From Aureitalea sp. L0-47 (lineage in GTDB: Bacteria > Bacteroidota > Bacteroidia > Flavobacteriales > Flavobacteriaceae), in assembly GCF_026126405.1 (NCBI RefSeq), contig NZ_JAFMTQ010000001.1:506610-570609 (forward strand): a stretch of DNA of 64,000 nt. The letters are read 5' to 3'. Both the position numbers and the translations under genes were made by a program. Position 1 is the stretch's first letter; the number at the start of each line of letters is the position of its first letter. The notes beneath the pieces were generated by a model. The model ran no database searches and was not told the DNA's origin. It saw only the letters and a list, made by a program, of their open reading frames with translations. Of the stretch, positions 23,621-33,108 are shown piece by piece.

Positions 23621-24373
23621 CTAATCAAAGCTATAGGTAAGGCCAGTACTAAAATCGTATTGCGAATTAGGAATGCCCACGGCGGGGAAAACATCATAGG
23701 TGAAAGTGTATGATGTATTGAGCGCAAAATTTTTGAAAAGCATGACCAGGAGGGAGCTCTGACTCGATATTCGGTAATCACTGAATTTATCTATTCTTGG
23801 TTGATAGTAAGTTGTGCTAATGATTGTGATATTATCCGTTGGATATAAACTGAAGGACAGGTAGCTGCTTCCCCGGATGTCCTCTTGTATCGGAGTGATA
23901 CCATCGGTTACCTTCTCGTGTTCATACATGGCTAAAATACCGAGGTAGAATTTATATTTTTCTGAAGTGGTTAGTTTGAACCTGGGACCTATACCCGCTA
24001 ATCTTCTATAGTCGATAAGGTTGATCTTGTTATATTGCCCCTGAAGGAAAACCTCCCATGCGATGCGGTCATGAAAGCGGTAATTATAACGAAAGTGTAT
24101 AATAAAGCTATTGTCGAAATCCTGTCCTTCAATTTTTTGAAATGCAATATCGTTCTTAAATAGTACCAGGTGTTTATTCATCTTATACTGAAGATGGATG
24201 TCACTGCTAATAGTTACAAAGTCGTTCACATTTCGCTTGAGAGCCAAAGAAGCACTTATCGACCCGGAAAAACCTGAAGTGTCCGTTACTTTCCGAAGAG
24301 ATTCGGCATTCAGTATTTGCGCTTCAGCAGTACATATTGCACATAACAGAAACAGAAAAAGCAGTGATCTCAT
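23621..24373 (-). CDS. DUF481/YdiY-like outer membrane beta-barrel protein
   Basis: 250 residues with a signal peptide (LLFLFLLCAICTAEAQ). The chain has long alternating strands with aromatic girdles, GSISASLALKRNVNDFVTIS, IIHFRYNYRFHDRIAWEVFLQ, and ends in LTYSF plus one residue, typical of small barrels of the DUF481 family. Members are called salt-induced outer membrane proteins; the function is unknown. It is separated by 147 bases from the arsenosugar operon downstream and by a hairpin from the sugar operon upstream, so it appears to be its own unit. Confidence 0.83.
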   Translation of the reverse strand: MRSLLFLFLLCAICTAEAQILNAESLRKVTDTSGFSGSISASLALKRNVNDFVTISSDIHLQYKMNKHLVLFKNDIAFQKIEGQDFDNSFIIHFRYNYRFHDRIAWEVFLQGQYNKINLIDYRRLAGIGPRFKLTTSEKYKFYLGILAMYEHEKVTDGITPIQEDIRGSSYLSFSLYPTDNITIISTTYYQPRIDKFSDYRISSQSSLLVMLFKNFALNTSYTFTYDVFPAVGIPNSQYDFSTGLTYSFD

Positions 24374-24408
24374 GGTTCATTTTGTTTATTAAAACTATAA
24401 ATAAATAT

Positions 24409-24441
24409 AAGATCCCGCAAAAGAGCTTTGGGGGATCTTAG
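24409..24441 (-). terminator. Hairpin after the symporter operon
   Basis: TAAGATCCC (24409-24417) pairs with GGGATCTTA (24433-24441), with an inner CAAA/TTTG stem. On the minus strand a T-rich stretch follows. It sits 25 bases after the stop of the symporter gene, so it is a plausible end of that operon. Confidence 0.5.
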
Positions 24442-24466
24442 AACAAAATATCGAATTATTACGTTT

Positions 24467-26047
24467 TTACTGGAAAAATATATAAGTGGATACTACGATT
24501 ATAACAATAACAAAGCCAACAAGTTTTACGTACTTCCATTGGGTAATATCCACTTGTTTGGTATGTACCTGAACATAGTCGGTCGATCGAGGATAGAACT
24601 TTCCAATAACAAGCATCAGCAGCACATTAAAGACGAATAGAATCGCCATTACGTGCAGAAAATGAGGGTAATCCTGTCCATACATTGGAGCCAGAACAAA
24701 CTGACTTATAGTATAGAGAATAACGCCAGACAAGATAGCGACCTTGGCGGCGATTGCGGGCACTCGCTTGGTAAGATAACCCACTACGATGATCGTAAGG
24801 ATAGGGATGCTGTAACAGCCGTTAACTTCCTGAAGATAACCGAATAATCCTGCTGGGGCATTGGCGATGAAAGGAGCAATGATCATGGAGGCTAATGCTA
24901 AGAAAATCCCAAAGAGTTTTCCTTTCCATACAATAGTCTTTTCATCTGCTTCTTTATTGAAGTACTCCTTGTAGATATCTACACCAAAAAGGGTCACAGA
25001 GCTGTTTAGTGCGGAATTGAACGAACTCAAAATAGCTCCGAATAATACAGCTGCGAAGAAACCTACCAATGACGCCGGTAAGACTTCTCTAACTAATGTT
25101 GGATACGCCTGATCTGCATTGGTGATCTGACTTTCATATAGATAAAAAGCAATGATACCAGGCAGTACAACGATGAGTGGTCCCAATATTTTAATAAAGG
25201 CGGCAATCATGAGTCCTTTCTGTCCCTCTTTAAGATTTTTTGCTGCAAGCGCTCTTTGGATAATGGCCTGGTTTGTTCCCCAGTAGAATAATTGCACGAG
25301 CATCATACCGGTAAATATAGTTCCGAAAGGAATGGATGAATCTGAATCTCCGGCGGCAACAAACTTCTGCGGTAGTTTATCCATCAATTCGGTTATTCCG
25401 GCACTTACACTGCCATCGCCAATTTCCCAAAGTCCAAATACAGGGATCATCAGACCACCGATCAGCAATCCAACAGCATTTACTGTATCCGATACAGCGA
25501 CCGCCTTTAGTCCACCAAAAATAGCATAGAGAGAACCAACAATTCCGATACCCCAAACACAAAGCCATAGTGAGGCGGTTTCAGAAATTCCAAAGGCCTC
25601 CGGAACATTAAACATGGTACTTATAGCTAAACCTCCGGAATAGAGTACGATCGGTAAGAGAACTACCATATATCCCGAAAGGAATAAGCCTGAAGTTATT
25701 GCTTTGGTGCCCTTGTCGTAGCGTCTTTCCAGGAACTGCGGCACTGTGGTAATACCACCTTTTAAGTAACGCGGCAACAGAAAAACGGCTGTAACCACTA
25801 TCGCGATGGCCGCAAGTGTTTCCCATGCCATAACCAGAATACCTTCTGCGTACGACTGTCCGTTAAGTCCAACGATCTGTTCTGTAGATAGGTTGGTTAA
25901 CAGCAGGGACCCTGCGATTACAAAAGCGGTTAAACTTCTTCCGCCCAGAAAATATCCATCCGAACTGGTTTCATCAGTTTTGCGGGTGGCCCACCAGGAA
26001 ATAACTCCTACAAGGATCGTAAATGCTAAAAATGTAATAATGGTCAT
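24467..26047 (-). CDS. Sodium:solute symporter (SGLT-like)
   Basis: 526 residues with about 13-14 membrane helices of the SSS fold. Seen: SSDGYFLGGRSLTAFVIAGS (first helix region), LTNLSTEQIVGLNGQSYAEG, and IFGGLKAVAVSDTVNAVGLL, which match sodium/glucose and sodium/myo-inositol symporters. It should import a monosaccharide or disaccharide with sodium, in line with a marine lifestyle. Last gene of the five-gene MFS-MFS-trehalase-PfkB-symporter operon, 16 bases after the kinase. Substrate inferred from the operon. Confidence 0.9.
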   Translation of the reverse strand: MTIITFLAFTILVGVISWWATRKTDETSSDGYFLGGRSLTAFVIAGSLLLTNLSTEQIVGLNGQSYAEGILVMAWETLAAIAIVVTAVFLLPRYLKGGITTVPQFLERRYDKGTKAITSGLFLSGYMVVLLPIVLYSGGLAISTMFNVPEAFGISETASLWLCVWGIGIVGSLYAIFGGLKAVAVSDTVNAVGLLIGGLMIPVFGLWEIGDGSVSAGITELMDKLPQKFVAAGDSDSSIPFGTIFTGMMLVQLFYWGTNQAIIQRALAAKNLKEGQKGLMIAAFIKILGPLIVVLPGIIAFYLYESQITNADQAYPTLVREVLPASLVGFFAAVLFGAILSSFNSALNSSVTLFGVDIYKEYFNKEADEKTIVWKGKLFGIFLALASMIIAPFIANAPAGLFGYLQEVNGCYSIPILTIIVVGYLTKRVPAIAAKVAILSGVILYTISQFVLAPMYGQDYPHFLHVMAILFVFNVLLMLVIGKFYPRSTDYVQVHTKQVDITQWKYVKLVGFVIVIIVVSTYIFFQ

Positions 26048-26063
26048 AATTACTATATGATAG

Positions 26064-27005
26064 TTAGAATTCTAAGAAATTCGATAATTCCGTTGCAAAA
26101 TCAGGGATTCGTCCTACATTTTGTAATTTAATGGCGGCCATTTTAAGACCTGTTTTTAATTGTTCCTCTTTCGATTTACCCGCTAAGGTAGCAAAAAGAA
26201 AACCAGACCAAAAAGCATCTCCAGCACCTGTGGCGTCCATAATCTTTTCCACTTTCAGAGCCGAGAATTGGATCACTTCCTTTCCGCGTTCACTAAGCTT
26301 GGCGCCGTCTTTCCCCAATGTTAGACATACTACATCAACTCCGAGCCCATGTATATACTCGAAGATCTCTTCGTGATTCATACCTGGGCCAAATAGCCTG
26401 TCAACGTCGTCCTGACTCACCTTTACTATCGGGTTCAGACTGCAGTATTCAGTAATAGTATTTGTAGCGGCTTTCGTATCCGGCCAGATCTTTTCAGAAT
26501 AGTTAATATCAATGCTTAATTGACAACCCAACTCGGCCGCACGTCTGGCGCTTTCGAGTATGGTTGACCTTGCTGGTTCTTTGCTCAGGGCAAAACAGGA
26601 CGTATGAAAGATCTTGCATTTTTTCAGTTTCTCTTCTGATATCTGATCCCAGATTATTTCAGAATCAGCACCTCTTAGCGCAACGAACTCAGGCGTTCCC
26701 GTAGTTCGAGAAACAAATATCACCGTGGTAGGAACACTTTCAGAAACACGAATACTCTCGGTATTTACATTGTTCTCAGCAAATCGTTTCATGATATATT
26801 CACCAAAGCCGTCATCGCCAATGGTGGCTACCATTTCTACATTGACCCCGAGCCGTGACATATTCATAGCCACATTGGTTGGGGAGCCGCCAAGGTAACG
26901 GTGATAATCTTTGGTCTTGCTTATTGGGTGTTCCGGTTGAGTTCCAATGAAGTCGATCAATGTCTCGCCAACACTTAAGATGTCGATTGTACGTTCACTC
27001 ATCAA
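26064..27005 (-). CDS. PfkB-family sugar kinase (probable fructokinase)
   Basis: 313 residues. Ribokinase fold with the N-terminal signature DILSVGETLIDFIG and LGGSPTNVAMNMSRLG, and the C-terminal signature DATGAGDAFWSGF containing the catalytic Asp of GAGD. The presence of GH32 and a GH100-like enzyme nearby makes fructose the likely substrate, giving fructose-6-phosphate. Alternatives are 5-dehydro-2-deoxygluconokinase or 2-keto-3-deoxygluconate kinase. It follows the trehalase gene by 7 bases. Confidence 0.88.
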   Translation of the reverse strand: MMSERTIDILSVGETLIDFIGTQPEHPISKTKDYHRYLGGSPTNVAMNMSRLGVNVEMVATIGDDGFGEYIMKRFAENNVNTESIRVSESVPTTVIFVSRTTGTPEFVALRGADSEIIWDQISEEKLKKCKIFHTSCFALSKEPARSTILESARRAAELGCQLSIDINYSEKIWPDTKAATNTITEYCSLNPIVKVSQDDVDRLFGPGMNHEEIFEYIHGLGVDVVCLTLGKDGAKLSERGKEVIQFSALKVEKIMDATGAGDAFWSGFLFATLAGKSKEEQLKTGLKMAAIKLQNVGRIPDFATELSNFLEF

Positions 27006-27012
27006 TTAGAAA

Positions 27013-28881
27013 TTAAAAAAGTTTATCAGGTGATTCCAGGTCATTCAGTTTTTGAAGATATTCTTCGTGCAACAAAGATATACCGTATTGGTAGGAAGCG
27101 TTCATCCAACCAAAGCCTTCCCTGGTAATGTACTGAAACTCGGTTCCAACGTTACCATACTCAGCGAAGACCTTATGTGTGGCGATCACAACATCATACT
27201 TCTCGGGTATCGTGCCATTGTAATCAACGGCATTACGAGTTATCATATACAACCAGCGGTAAACAAGTTCCTGCATTTCATTATCGAATTTGTACATTTT
27301 CAGTCCTTTCCAGATCATCATCTGGTGAGGAGCCCATCCATACGGATAATCCCATTGTTTTTGAGGTCGGTGCTCAGAGATCTCACCCCTGCTTTCCTCG
27401 TCACAGGAAGCAATTCCCCCTTTTTCTTTGAGAAGTCTAATGCCGTTTCGGACCAACTGAGAGGCCTGTTTTGGACTGCATAAACCCGCCCACATAGGTG
27501 TAAAAATCGTTGCTGAAACAAATATATTCTGAGCTCCCTCTTCAATATTGAAATCGAAATACATGCCTTTTTCATCATTCCAGAGTAGGGAATTCATTCG
27601 TTCTTTTCGGTCGGCAGCCTTGTGTTTCCAGTAGGCAGAATTATATTTATTGTCATTGTATTCGAAGGAATCATTGAATTGGTCTTGGATCAGTTTTGAG
27701 AAGTCAATTTCATACTGATATAGGAAGGCGTTGAGTTCAACAGGAATAATATCTGCGCACATACCTTCAAGTCGGTAAGAAGTATCATGACCCGATTCAC
27801 GAACACTGCGGTCGTGCACAAAGTAGTGGTCTAGTACTTCGTTATCTATTTTTCCTTCGGAATATAACTTCTCGTATTCCTCCAGGGTCATTCCTGCTTC
27901 GTCTGCGTATTTCCCAAACACATGATGAAAATGACCTGCTTCGGCTTCCGGTGGTTTACCGAGGCCTTCAGCCAGGTAGCGGTTTAGACCAAAGCCCGTG
28001 AGTCGCTCTCCCGGAACCATCCACACGGTTTCGTACTCTTTGATGGCGGTTTTTAAGTGGCTTTCCAACCACTTTTTATCGCCAGTTACTTCAAATACTT
28101 CGGAGATCATCCTCGTATAGAACGGAGGTTGGGTACGGGTGAGGTAGTAGGAACGGTTTGCATTAAGGATCTTGCCGTAATGCTCTATTTCGTATTGAAA
28201 ATTATCGGCCATAGCTTTTGCAAGTTCGGCCTTCCCGTCGAGTATAAGTCCGATGGATTCAAAGTAGCTGTCCCAGCCGTACATTTCGTTGAACCTTCCG
28301 CCGGGAACTACAAAAGGCACACCTTTAATCACACCATCTTTTTCTTCCAGTTTCAAAGATAGAATACCGGGTTTGTCGTTCAGTGACCGAACGTATTCAG
28401 GAGTGATTTTCTCAGGGAGTCGAATCACCTCAAGCGGCATATTCTTTTTTAATTCTGAATAATAATCGAAAGCGAGGTCATCTTCAAAAGGAACATAGAC
28501 ATTCAGTACGGTAAGCTCATCGAGTGTCTCATTCTTGCTATCGTTCAGCAAGGTTTCAATGCCATTGGCATCCATAGATCGAGTTAGCCCCTGCCAGAAA
28601 TAGTCACGAATCATTCGGGACACTCGTTGAACCGGCGGCTCTTCAAGATGTTCCAGGGGAATAGTAGCAGTGCTTTTACCTTCATTTTTAGCGATCACCA
28701 GTTCCTGTAATAAATTAGATAGATGGTAAGTACCTTTCAGGCTGTGCGAAGTTCCATCCTTAGCCTGGATAACAAACTCACCAGGGCCACTGTCTTCAAT
28801 GGTGATCTTTTTATCGTTATCGGTGTCTTCCTGGGCGAGAAGTTGCTCCAGTGTAGTTGCTATGTCGAGTTCAAAGATCAT
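27013..28881 (-). CDS. Cytoplasmic alpha,alpha-trehalase (GH37)
   Basis: 622 residues without a signal peptide. Both GH37 signatures are present: PGGRFNEMYGWDSY (193-206) and QWDYPYGWAPHQM near the C-terminus. RESGHDTSYRLEG carries the Asp that acts as acid. There is an N-terminal extension of about 80 residues (LEQLLAQEDTDNDKKITIED) not found in E. coli TreF, containing an EF-hand-like loop DTDNDKKITIED, a possible calcium site. Hydrolyses trehalose to two glucose in the cytoplasm. Start overlaps the preceding MFS gene stop by 4 bases. Confidence 0.92.
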   Translation of the reverse strand: MIFELDIATTLEQLLAQEDTDNDKKITIEDSGPGEFVIQAKDGTSHSLKGTYHLSNLLQELVIAKNEGKSTATIPLEHLEEPPVQRVSRMIRDYFWQGLTRSMDANGIETLLNDSKNETLDELTVLNVYVPFEDDLAFDYYSELKKNMPLEVIRLPEKITPEYVRSLNDKPGILSLKLEEKDGVIKGVPFVVPGGRFNEMYGWDSYFESIGLILDGKAELAKAMADNFQYEIEHYGKILNANRSYYLTRTQPPFYTRMISEVFEVTGDKKWLESHLKTAIKEYETVWMVPGERLTGFGLNRYLAEGLGKPPEAEAGHFHHVFGKYADEAGMTLEEYEKLYSEGKIDNEVLDHYFVHDRSVRESGHDTSYRLEGMCADIIPVELNAFLYQYEIDFSKLIQDQFNDSFEYNDNKYNSAYWKHKAADRKERMNSLLWNDEKGMYFDFNIEEGAQNIFVSATIFTPMWAGLCSPKQASQLVRNGIRLLKEKGGIASCDEESRGEISEHRPQKQWDYPYGWAPHQMMIWKGLKMYKFDNEMQELVYRWLYMITRNAVDYNGTIPEKYDVVIATHKVFAEYGNVGTEFQYITREGFGWMNASYQYGISLLHEEYLQKLNDLESPDKLF

Positions 28882-30113
28882 GATTGGTTGGCCACTTCCT
28901 GTTTTTTAATGAGTCTTTTTATAAGCACTACGGAAATAATTAATAAAACAATTGGGATGATCAGGAAATAAAACGCTTTGGCCCCGCCTATGTTTTCAAA
29001 TAGTTCACCTACTATCCTGGATCCTAATGTACCACCTAAAGCAGAAAAAATGATGATCAACCCTGACATGGGTGAATGAAGGCTCTTAGGTAAATGACTG
29101 AGAACAGTACTGTTCAGCAACGGATATATTGGGGCTATGAACAAACCGATAAGTGGCAGAACATATCCCAGAAAAGGAACTTTAGCCAATGTGTTAATTG
29201 TAAGGGTTTCACCTTCGGGTTTTAATTGTGGTAAGACCGCCAGTAAAATACCCACTGCAAGTATTGAACAAACTATTATAATTCGTTCCCATGCTATTTT
29301 CTTGGACATCCACCCGGCAATAAAACGGCCTAATGCCAGTGAAATGGCCAGGATAGCGGCCATGTTTACGCTTAATTTTGGAGAAAAGGAGAAGATCTTT
29401 TCATTAAATCTCGGCAGCCAGGTCATGATACCTTGTTCGATCATTACAAAGAAGAAGGCCGAAAATATAAAAACCAATACCAGTGGTAGTGCCAGAAGTC
29501 CAAAGGAGTTCTTAATGTCTTCTTTAAGGTTATTTCCCGAAGTCTCTACGGGAACATTGAGTTTAGAGAACAATAAGAGGATAAATGAAATACCGATTAG
29601 AATACAAAGTACCGGGTAGACTCGAATCCATGCATTCGGATCCGTATCGCTAAAAAATGCTGGGAAAATGAAGTACGCACTGGCAATACCCACCATAAAA
29701 AACCCTTCTATCGAACTCATCAAAGAGGAGTGTTGTTGGGGGGTTTCGGTAACTATTCCAATTAAGGTGTAGACTGAAAGTTTTATGAGCGCGAAACTAA
29801 CACCAATGGTTAGAAACAACATCTTCGCAGTTGCGAATGTATTTCCGAAGTACATTCCAATACATCCGCCAAACACGATTAATAATGCCATGAGCATTGC
29901 CCGTTTATAACCAAATCTAGGAAGAAATGATGCTACCAGGAAAGAGACTACTGCAATTGGCAGATCTTTAAATGCCTCAAGAAGAGATGCCTGTGATTCA
30001 GTTACCTTGTACACCTCGATCGATCGGGCAATTACAATACCCACACTATTCAATAGAATAGCGAAGACAAAATAATTGACGAAAATGGAAACTTTTATTC
30101 CTAGATTTTTCAT
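28878..30113 (-). CDS. MFS sugar transporter
   Basis: 411 residues, 12 predicted membrane helices of the major facilitator fold. Seen: FLPRFGYKRAMLMALLIVFG (loop 2-3 region) and FIAGWMSKKIAWERIIIV. The overall form is closest to FucP/NagP-type and similar small sugar permeases. Its start and stop both overlap neighbours by 4 bases (ATGA type), so it is translated together with a second MFS and the trehalase. Which sugar it carries is not shown by the sequence. Confidence 0.85.
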   Translation of the reverse strand: MKNLGIKVSIFVNYFVFAILLNSVGIVIARSIEVYKVTESQASLLEAFKDLPIAVVSFLVASFLPRFGYKRAMLMALLIVFGGCIGMYFGNTFATAKMLFLTIGVSFALIKLSVYTLIGIVTETPQQHSSLMSSIEGFFMVGIASAYFIFPAFFSDTDPNAWIRVYPVLCILIGISFILLLFSKLNVPVETSGNNLKEDIKNSFGLLALPLVLVFIFSAFFFVMIEQGIMTWLPRFNEKIFSFSPKLSVNMAAILAISLALGRFIAGWMSKKIAWERIIIVCSILAVGILLAVLPQLKPEGETLTINTLAKVPFLGYVLPLIGLFIAPIYPLLNSTVLSHLPKSLHSPMSGLIIIFSALGGTLGSRIVGELFENIGGAKAFYFLIIPIVLLIISVVLIKRLIKKQEVANQS

Positions 30114-31765
30114 AGGTGATCTTCTTTTTCCTTCGGAAGTTTGAGTCGTATCGCGAGAATGGAAGCGATTATAAAGAACACACCTCCGAAAAGTATAGCA
30201 TTCACCGCGTTGTCCCCAAGTAGATTCTTGATAATAGGCCCAAAGCTTACTGTCTGGATAAGCATTGGGATCACTATCATCATATTCACAATTCCCATAT
30301 AAACCCCTCGTCTGTCTTCAGGGATGACCTTTGAAACCATGGCGTAGGGAATTCCCATCATCGCCGCCCAACCAATTCCGAAGAGTATCATCGGGGCCAA
30401 AAGAATGTATTCATCTTTGATAAAAGGCATACTCAACATTGCTATACCGGTGATTACAAGGCTGAGTACGTAAACCCATTTGGATCCAACTCTTCTGGCC
30501 AGTGGCACGAGCGCCAAAGCCACCAGCATGGTAACAAGGTTGTATGTTCCGTTCATGAGACCCGTTTGTGCAAGTGCCTGTTCAGAGAGCAGTTGAATAT
30601 TTTGGGCAAACGACTGATCGGCAGTTGCAATGACTTCCCCGGCTTCACAGGCCTCCATAATGCCTTCGTATTTTTGATAATCGGTGTTCGCAATTCCATA
30701 CAAACTGGTGCGTAACATTGGTGTTATGAACTGCCAGTAGCAGAAGAGTGCATACCACTGGAAGAAATAAACCCCGGCAAGCGTCCACATCATTTTTGGC
30801 ATGTCGCCAACCGCTTCAGTTGTTTCTATGAAGGGTGCGAGTAGATCTCCCATCCTTTTGGCGAATGGATTGGCCTGGTGATTCTTTATCCAACGATATA
30901 TGATGTACACCCATATCAACGCTAAGAGAAGTATCACGATCACCAGGACGTTGTAATCTTCTAAAAGCTCCGGCAAGAAGAATCTGGCTACAAATCCTAG
31001 TGCTATTGGTAGTGTTAATAGTACAACCAGTACAGAGATTATCTGGATGAGAGCATTAGGCTTATCTTTATTGAACTCCCGGATACCATTTAATTCTTCG
31101 TCGGAAGGCGGAATTTCCGGAGTTTTCCAAACGGACCAAAGTACGGTTCCTATGGATGCGATCGCACCCAGAAAGAAGGAATAATATACCCATGTTGGGA
31201 TAGCGGTCACTGTTTCGACGGCAGTAGAACATAAAGCTGCGCCTTCTTCAGCAGGAACACTAAACCAATCCTGGAAGAGGAATAACGAGAAGTTAGCAAT
31301 CGTAATCCCGGCTCCTACAAACAAACTCTGCATCTGGTAACCGAAAGTGAGCTGCTCATCAGGTAGTTTATCCCCTATAAACGCCCTGTATGGTTCCATT
31401 GCTGTATTATTTCCGGCATCCAGTAACCATAAGAGTCCTACGGCGAACCATAATTCCGGACTGAAAGGAAAGGCAAACAAACACAAACTGGCGATGATAG
31501 CCCCGATCATAAAGAACGGCTTTCGTCGTCCTCCCCATTTCGGTATCCATGTCTTGTCAGATATAGCCCCGATCAATGGTTGAATCAATAGCCCTGTTAC
31601 CGGACCTGCCAAATTCAGCAAAGGAAGCTCGTCATGAGCGGCACCAAGGAATGAAAATATAGGATTGACAGCCGTCTGCTGGAGACCGAAACTAAACTGA
31701 ATTCCGAAGAACCCAACATTCATATTCCAGATCTGCCAAAAGGTGAGTTTTGGTTTCTTGATCAT
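30110..31765 (-). CDS. SLC45-like MFS disaccharide transporter
   Basis: 551 residues. MFS fold with the features of bacterial SLC45/sucrose-maltose permeases: LTFWQIWNMNVGFFGIQFSF and ...LAGPVTGLLIQPLIGAISDK at the N-terminus, WGGRRKPFFMIG in loop 2-3, and RRGVYMGIVNMMIVIPMLIQ in the C-terminal half. The long central loop and insertion before helix 7 explain the length. Members bring in maltose, trehalose or sucrose. First gene of the five-gene operon; two operator-like palindromes lie in the 152 bases upstream. Confidence 0.88.
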   Translation of the reverse strand: MIKKPKLTFWQIWNMNVGFFGIQFSFGLQQTAVNPIFSFLGAAHDELPLLNLAGPVTGLLIQPLIGAISDKTWIPKWGGRRKPFFMIGAIIASLCLFAFPFSPELWFAVGLLWLLDAGNNTAMEPYRAFIGDKLPDEQLTFGYQMQSLFVGAGITIANFSLFLFQDWFSVPAEEGAALCSTAVETVTAIPTWVYYSFFLGAIASIGTVLWSVWKTPEIPPSDEELNGIREFNKDKPNALIQIISVLVVLLTLPIALGFVARFFLPELLEDYNVLVIVILLLALIWVYIIYRWIKNHQANPFAKRMGDLLAPFIETTEAVGDMPKMMWTLAGVYFFQWYALFCYWQFITPMLRTSLYGIANTDYQKYEGIMEACEAGEVIATADQSFAQNIQLLSEQALAQTGLMNGTYNLVTMLVALALVPLARRVGSKWVYVLSLVITGIAMLSMPFIKDEYILLAPMILFGIGWAAMMGIPYAMVSKVIPEDRRGVYMGIVNMMIVIPMLIQTVSFGPIIKNLLGDNAVNAILFGGVFFIIASILAIRLKLPKEKEDHL

Positions 31766-31795
31766 CTAATTTGGTTTAGCCTTAGTTAGAGGTAG

Positions 31796-31812
31796 CCGAA
31801 AACTGAGTTTTC
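31796..31812. promoter_or_regulatory. Operator-like inverted repeat, spaced version
   Basis: CCGAAAAC-TGA-GTTTTC: the same half-sites as in the perfect palindrome near lacI (CCGAAAAC and GTTTTC) but with TGA inserted at the centre. GAAAACT-G-AGTTTTC is a perfect 7-base-pair repeat. It lies about 30 bases upstream of the SLC45-like MFS start. Confidence 0.45.
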
Positions 31813-31880
31813 AACTATGTAATATCCGTATTTTTTGAGAAAAATGTAAATATGAAACCGATTTAATACCGAATTCTAAA

Positions 31881-31894
31881 CGAAATCGTTATCG
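31881..31894. promoter_or_regulatory. LacI-type operator candidate upstream of the MFS operon
   Basis: CGAAATCGTTATCG matches 12 of 14 bases of the perfect palindrome CGAAAACGTTTTCG found before lacI, including the central CG. It is 116 bases upstream of the MFS start. Confidence 0.5.
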
Positions 31895-31917
31895 AAAGCC
31901 TTGAGAATCGGTAATTC

Positions 31918-33108
31918 CTATTTTCTTGCGTTTTGGATTTGAATTAAAGCTATGTACATGAACACTATTCCCGAAGCCGTATATCCCATTTGGGTCTTAC
32001 CCTCGAAGGAGAAGTCTTGTGCGTTCAGATATTCGTGGAAGTCCCAGCTATCATCTCCCGAAACTCGTTGTGTGAATTCGGCGATAATCCTCTCCGCTTC
32101 ATCAGGCATACCGGAATGAGTAAGTCCAAGACAAAATAGTCCCATCCAAACAGGCCAGATTCCACCATTGTGAAAATATCCCGGTTTGTTTTTGAAATCG
32201 TAGGAGTAATTTCCCTCCAGTAAATTCCAGTCGGGACTCTGCTTGTCTATAATTGGCCAGAAAGCAGGGATCAGATGGCTTCCAACTTCCGTTTTTAGAT
32301 TGTTCAGATAGTTTTGCAAAGCTGTTTTTTGTTCTGAATTAGGCGGCATCAATTCCAGAGCAAAGGCCATCCCGGCGGCGTCAAAGCGCATATCGTAATA
32401 TCCAGGCAAGATAAATGAGGCGTAGTGACCTGGATTGGAGGCTGCGGCCTTCTTATAAGCATTCTTATGATAAATATGTTTGGAATCTGAATTTTGTGAC
32501 GGCCAGAAGTTGGTTCGGGTGCGTTCCTTGAAGGTCTCCCAATCTGCCCATTGTTCTCCATTGATCCCACTCCACAATTGTTCGCCCAGGATCCGCAGCA
32601 TGTTGTCGTACAATGTATAGCCATGAATAGGATATTCGTCTGCCCAGTTCCCGCTAAGCGGTGTATAGATCCACCCCTTATCGTTGAATTCAACCGTATT
32701 TAGAAATCTTCGACATTTTTGAACAGCTGGCCTCAGAAGATTCCAGGTAGCTTCATCCCGCGTCTCACCGTAATACATACAGCAACCTATTATGAACCAG
32801 GTGTTGGCATCGATGCGCCCGGCAAGTGAGCCGTAGGAAACATCGTCTGAATTATCCGGGAGTACGTTGCTCGGAATCATGCCCAGTTCGTGTTGGGCCT
32901 TTGCCAGAGTGAGGAGTGAATTCTTTAGTCCTTCGATGATCTTTTCATCCTTGATCAATATACCGGCAAATCCGCATACAACAGAATCCCTGGCCCAGAT
33001 ACGTTTATAATTATCCGCAGCAATGGTGCTGGCAAGGATGCCGTTTGGGGTTGTGAGTCGGTAAATTAACTGAACCGCCTCGTACAATAAAGGATGCAAT
33101 GCCTCCAT
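31918..33108 (-). CDS. Cytoplasmic (alpha/alpha)6 glycosidase, GH100-like
   Basis: 396 residues without a signal peptide. An alpha/alpha-barrel with DNYKRIWARDSVV (33-45), AGRIDANTWFI (97-107), NWADEYPIHGYTLYDN (154-169) and HNGGIWPVWMGLFCLGL. This is the pattern of GH100 neutral invertases and their bacterial relatives; GH15-type isomaltase-like enzymes and glycogen-debranching proteins are alternatives. A cytoplasmic invertase would fit with the PfkB kinase and disaccharide permeases. Its start directly abuts the stop of the GH97 gene (0 bases apart), and it ends the long minus-strand transcript that begins with the CRTAC1 genes. Confidence 0.68.
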   Translation of the reverse strand: MEALHPLLYEAVQLIYRLTTPNGILASTIAADNYKRIWARDSVVCGFAGILIKDEKIIEGLKNSLLTLAKAQHELGMIPSNVLPDNSDDVSYGSLAGRIDANTWFIIGCCMYYGETRDEATWNLLRPAVQKCRRFLNTVEFNDKGWIYTPLSGNWADEYPIHGYTLYDNMLRILGEQLWSGINGEQWADWETFKERTRTNFWPSQNSDSKHIYHKNAYKKAAASNPGHYASFILPGYYDMRFDAAGMAFALELMPPNSEQKTALQNYLNNLKTEVGSHLIPAFWPIIDKQSPDWNLLEGNYSYDFKNKPGYFHNGGIWPVWMGLFCLGLTHSGMPDEAERIIAEFTQRVSGDDSWDFHEYLNAQDFSFEGKTQMGYTASGIVFMYIALIQIQNARK

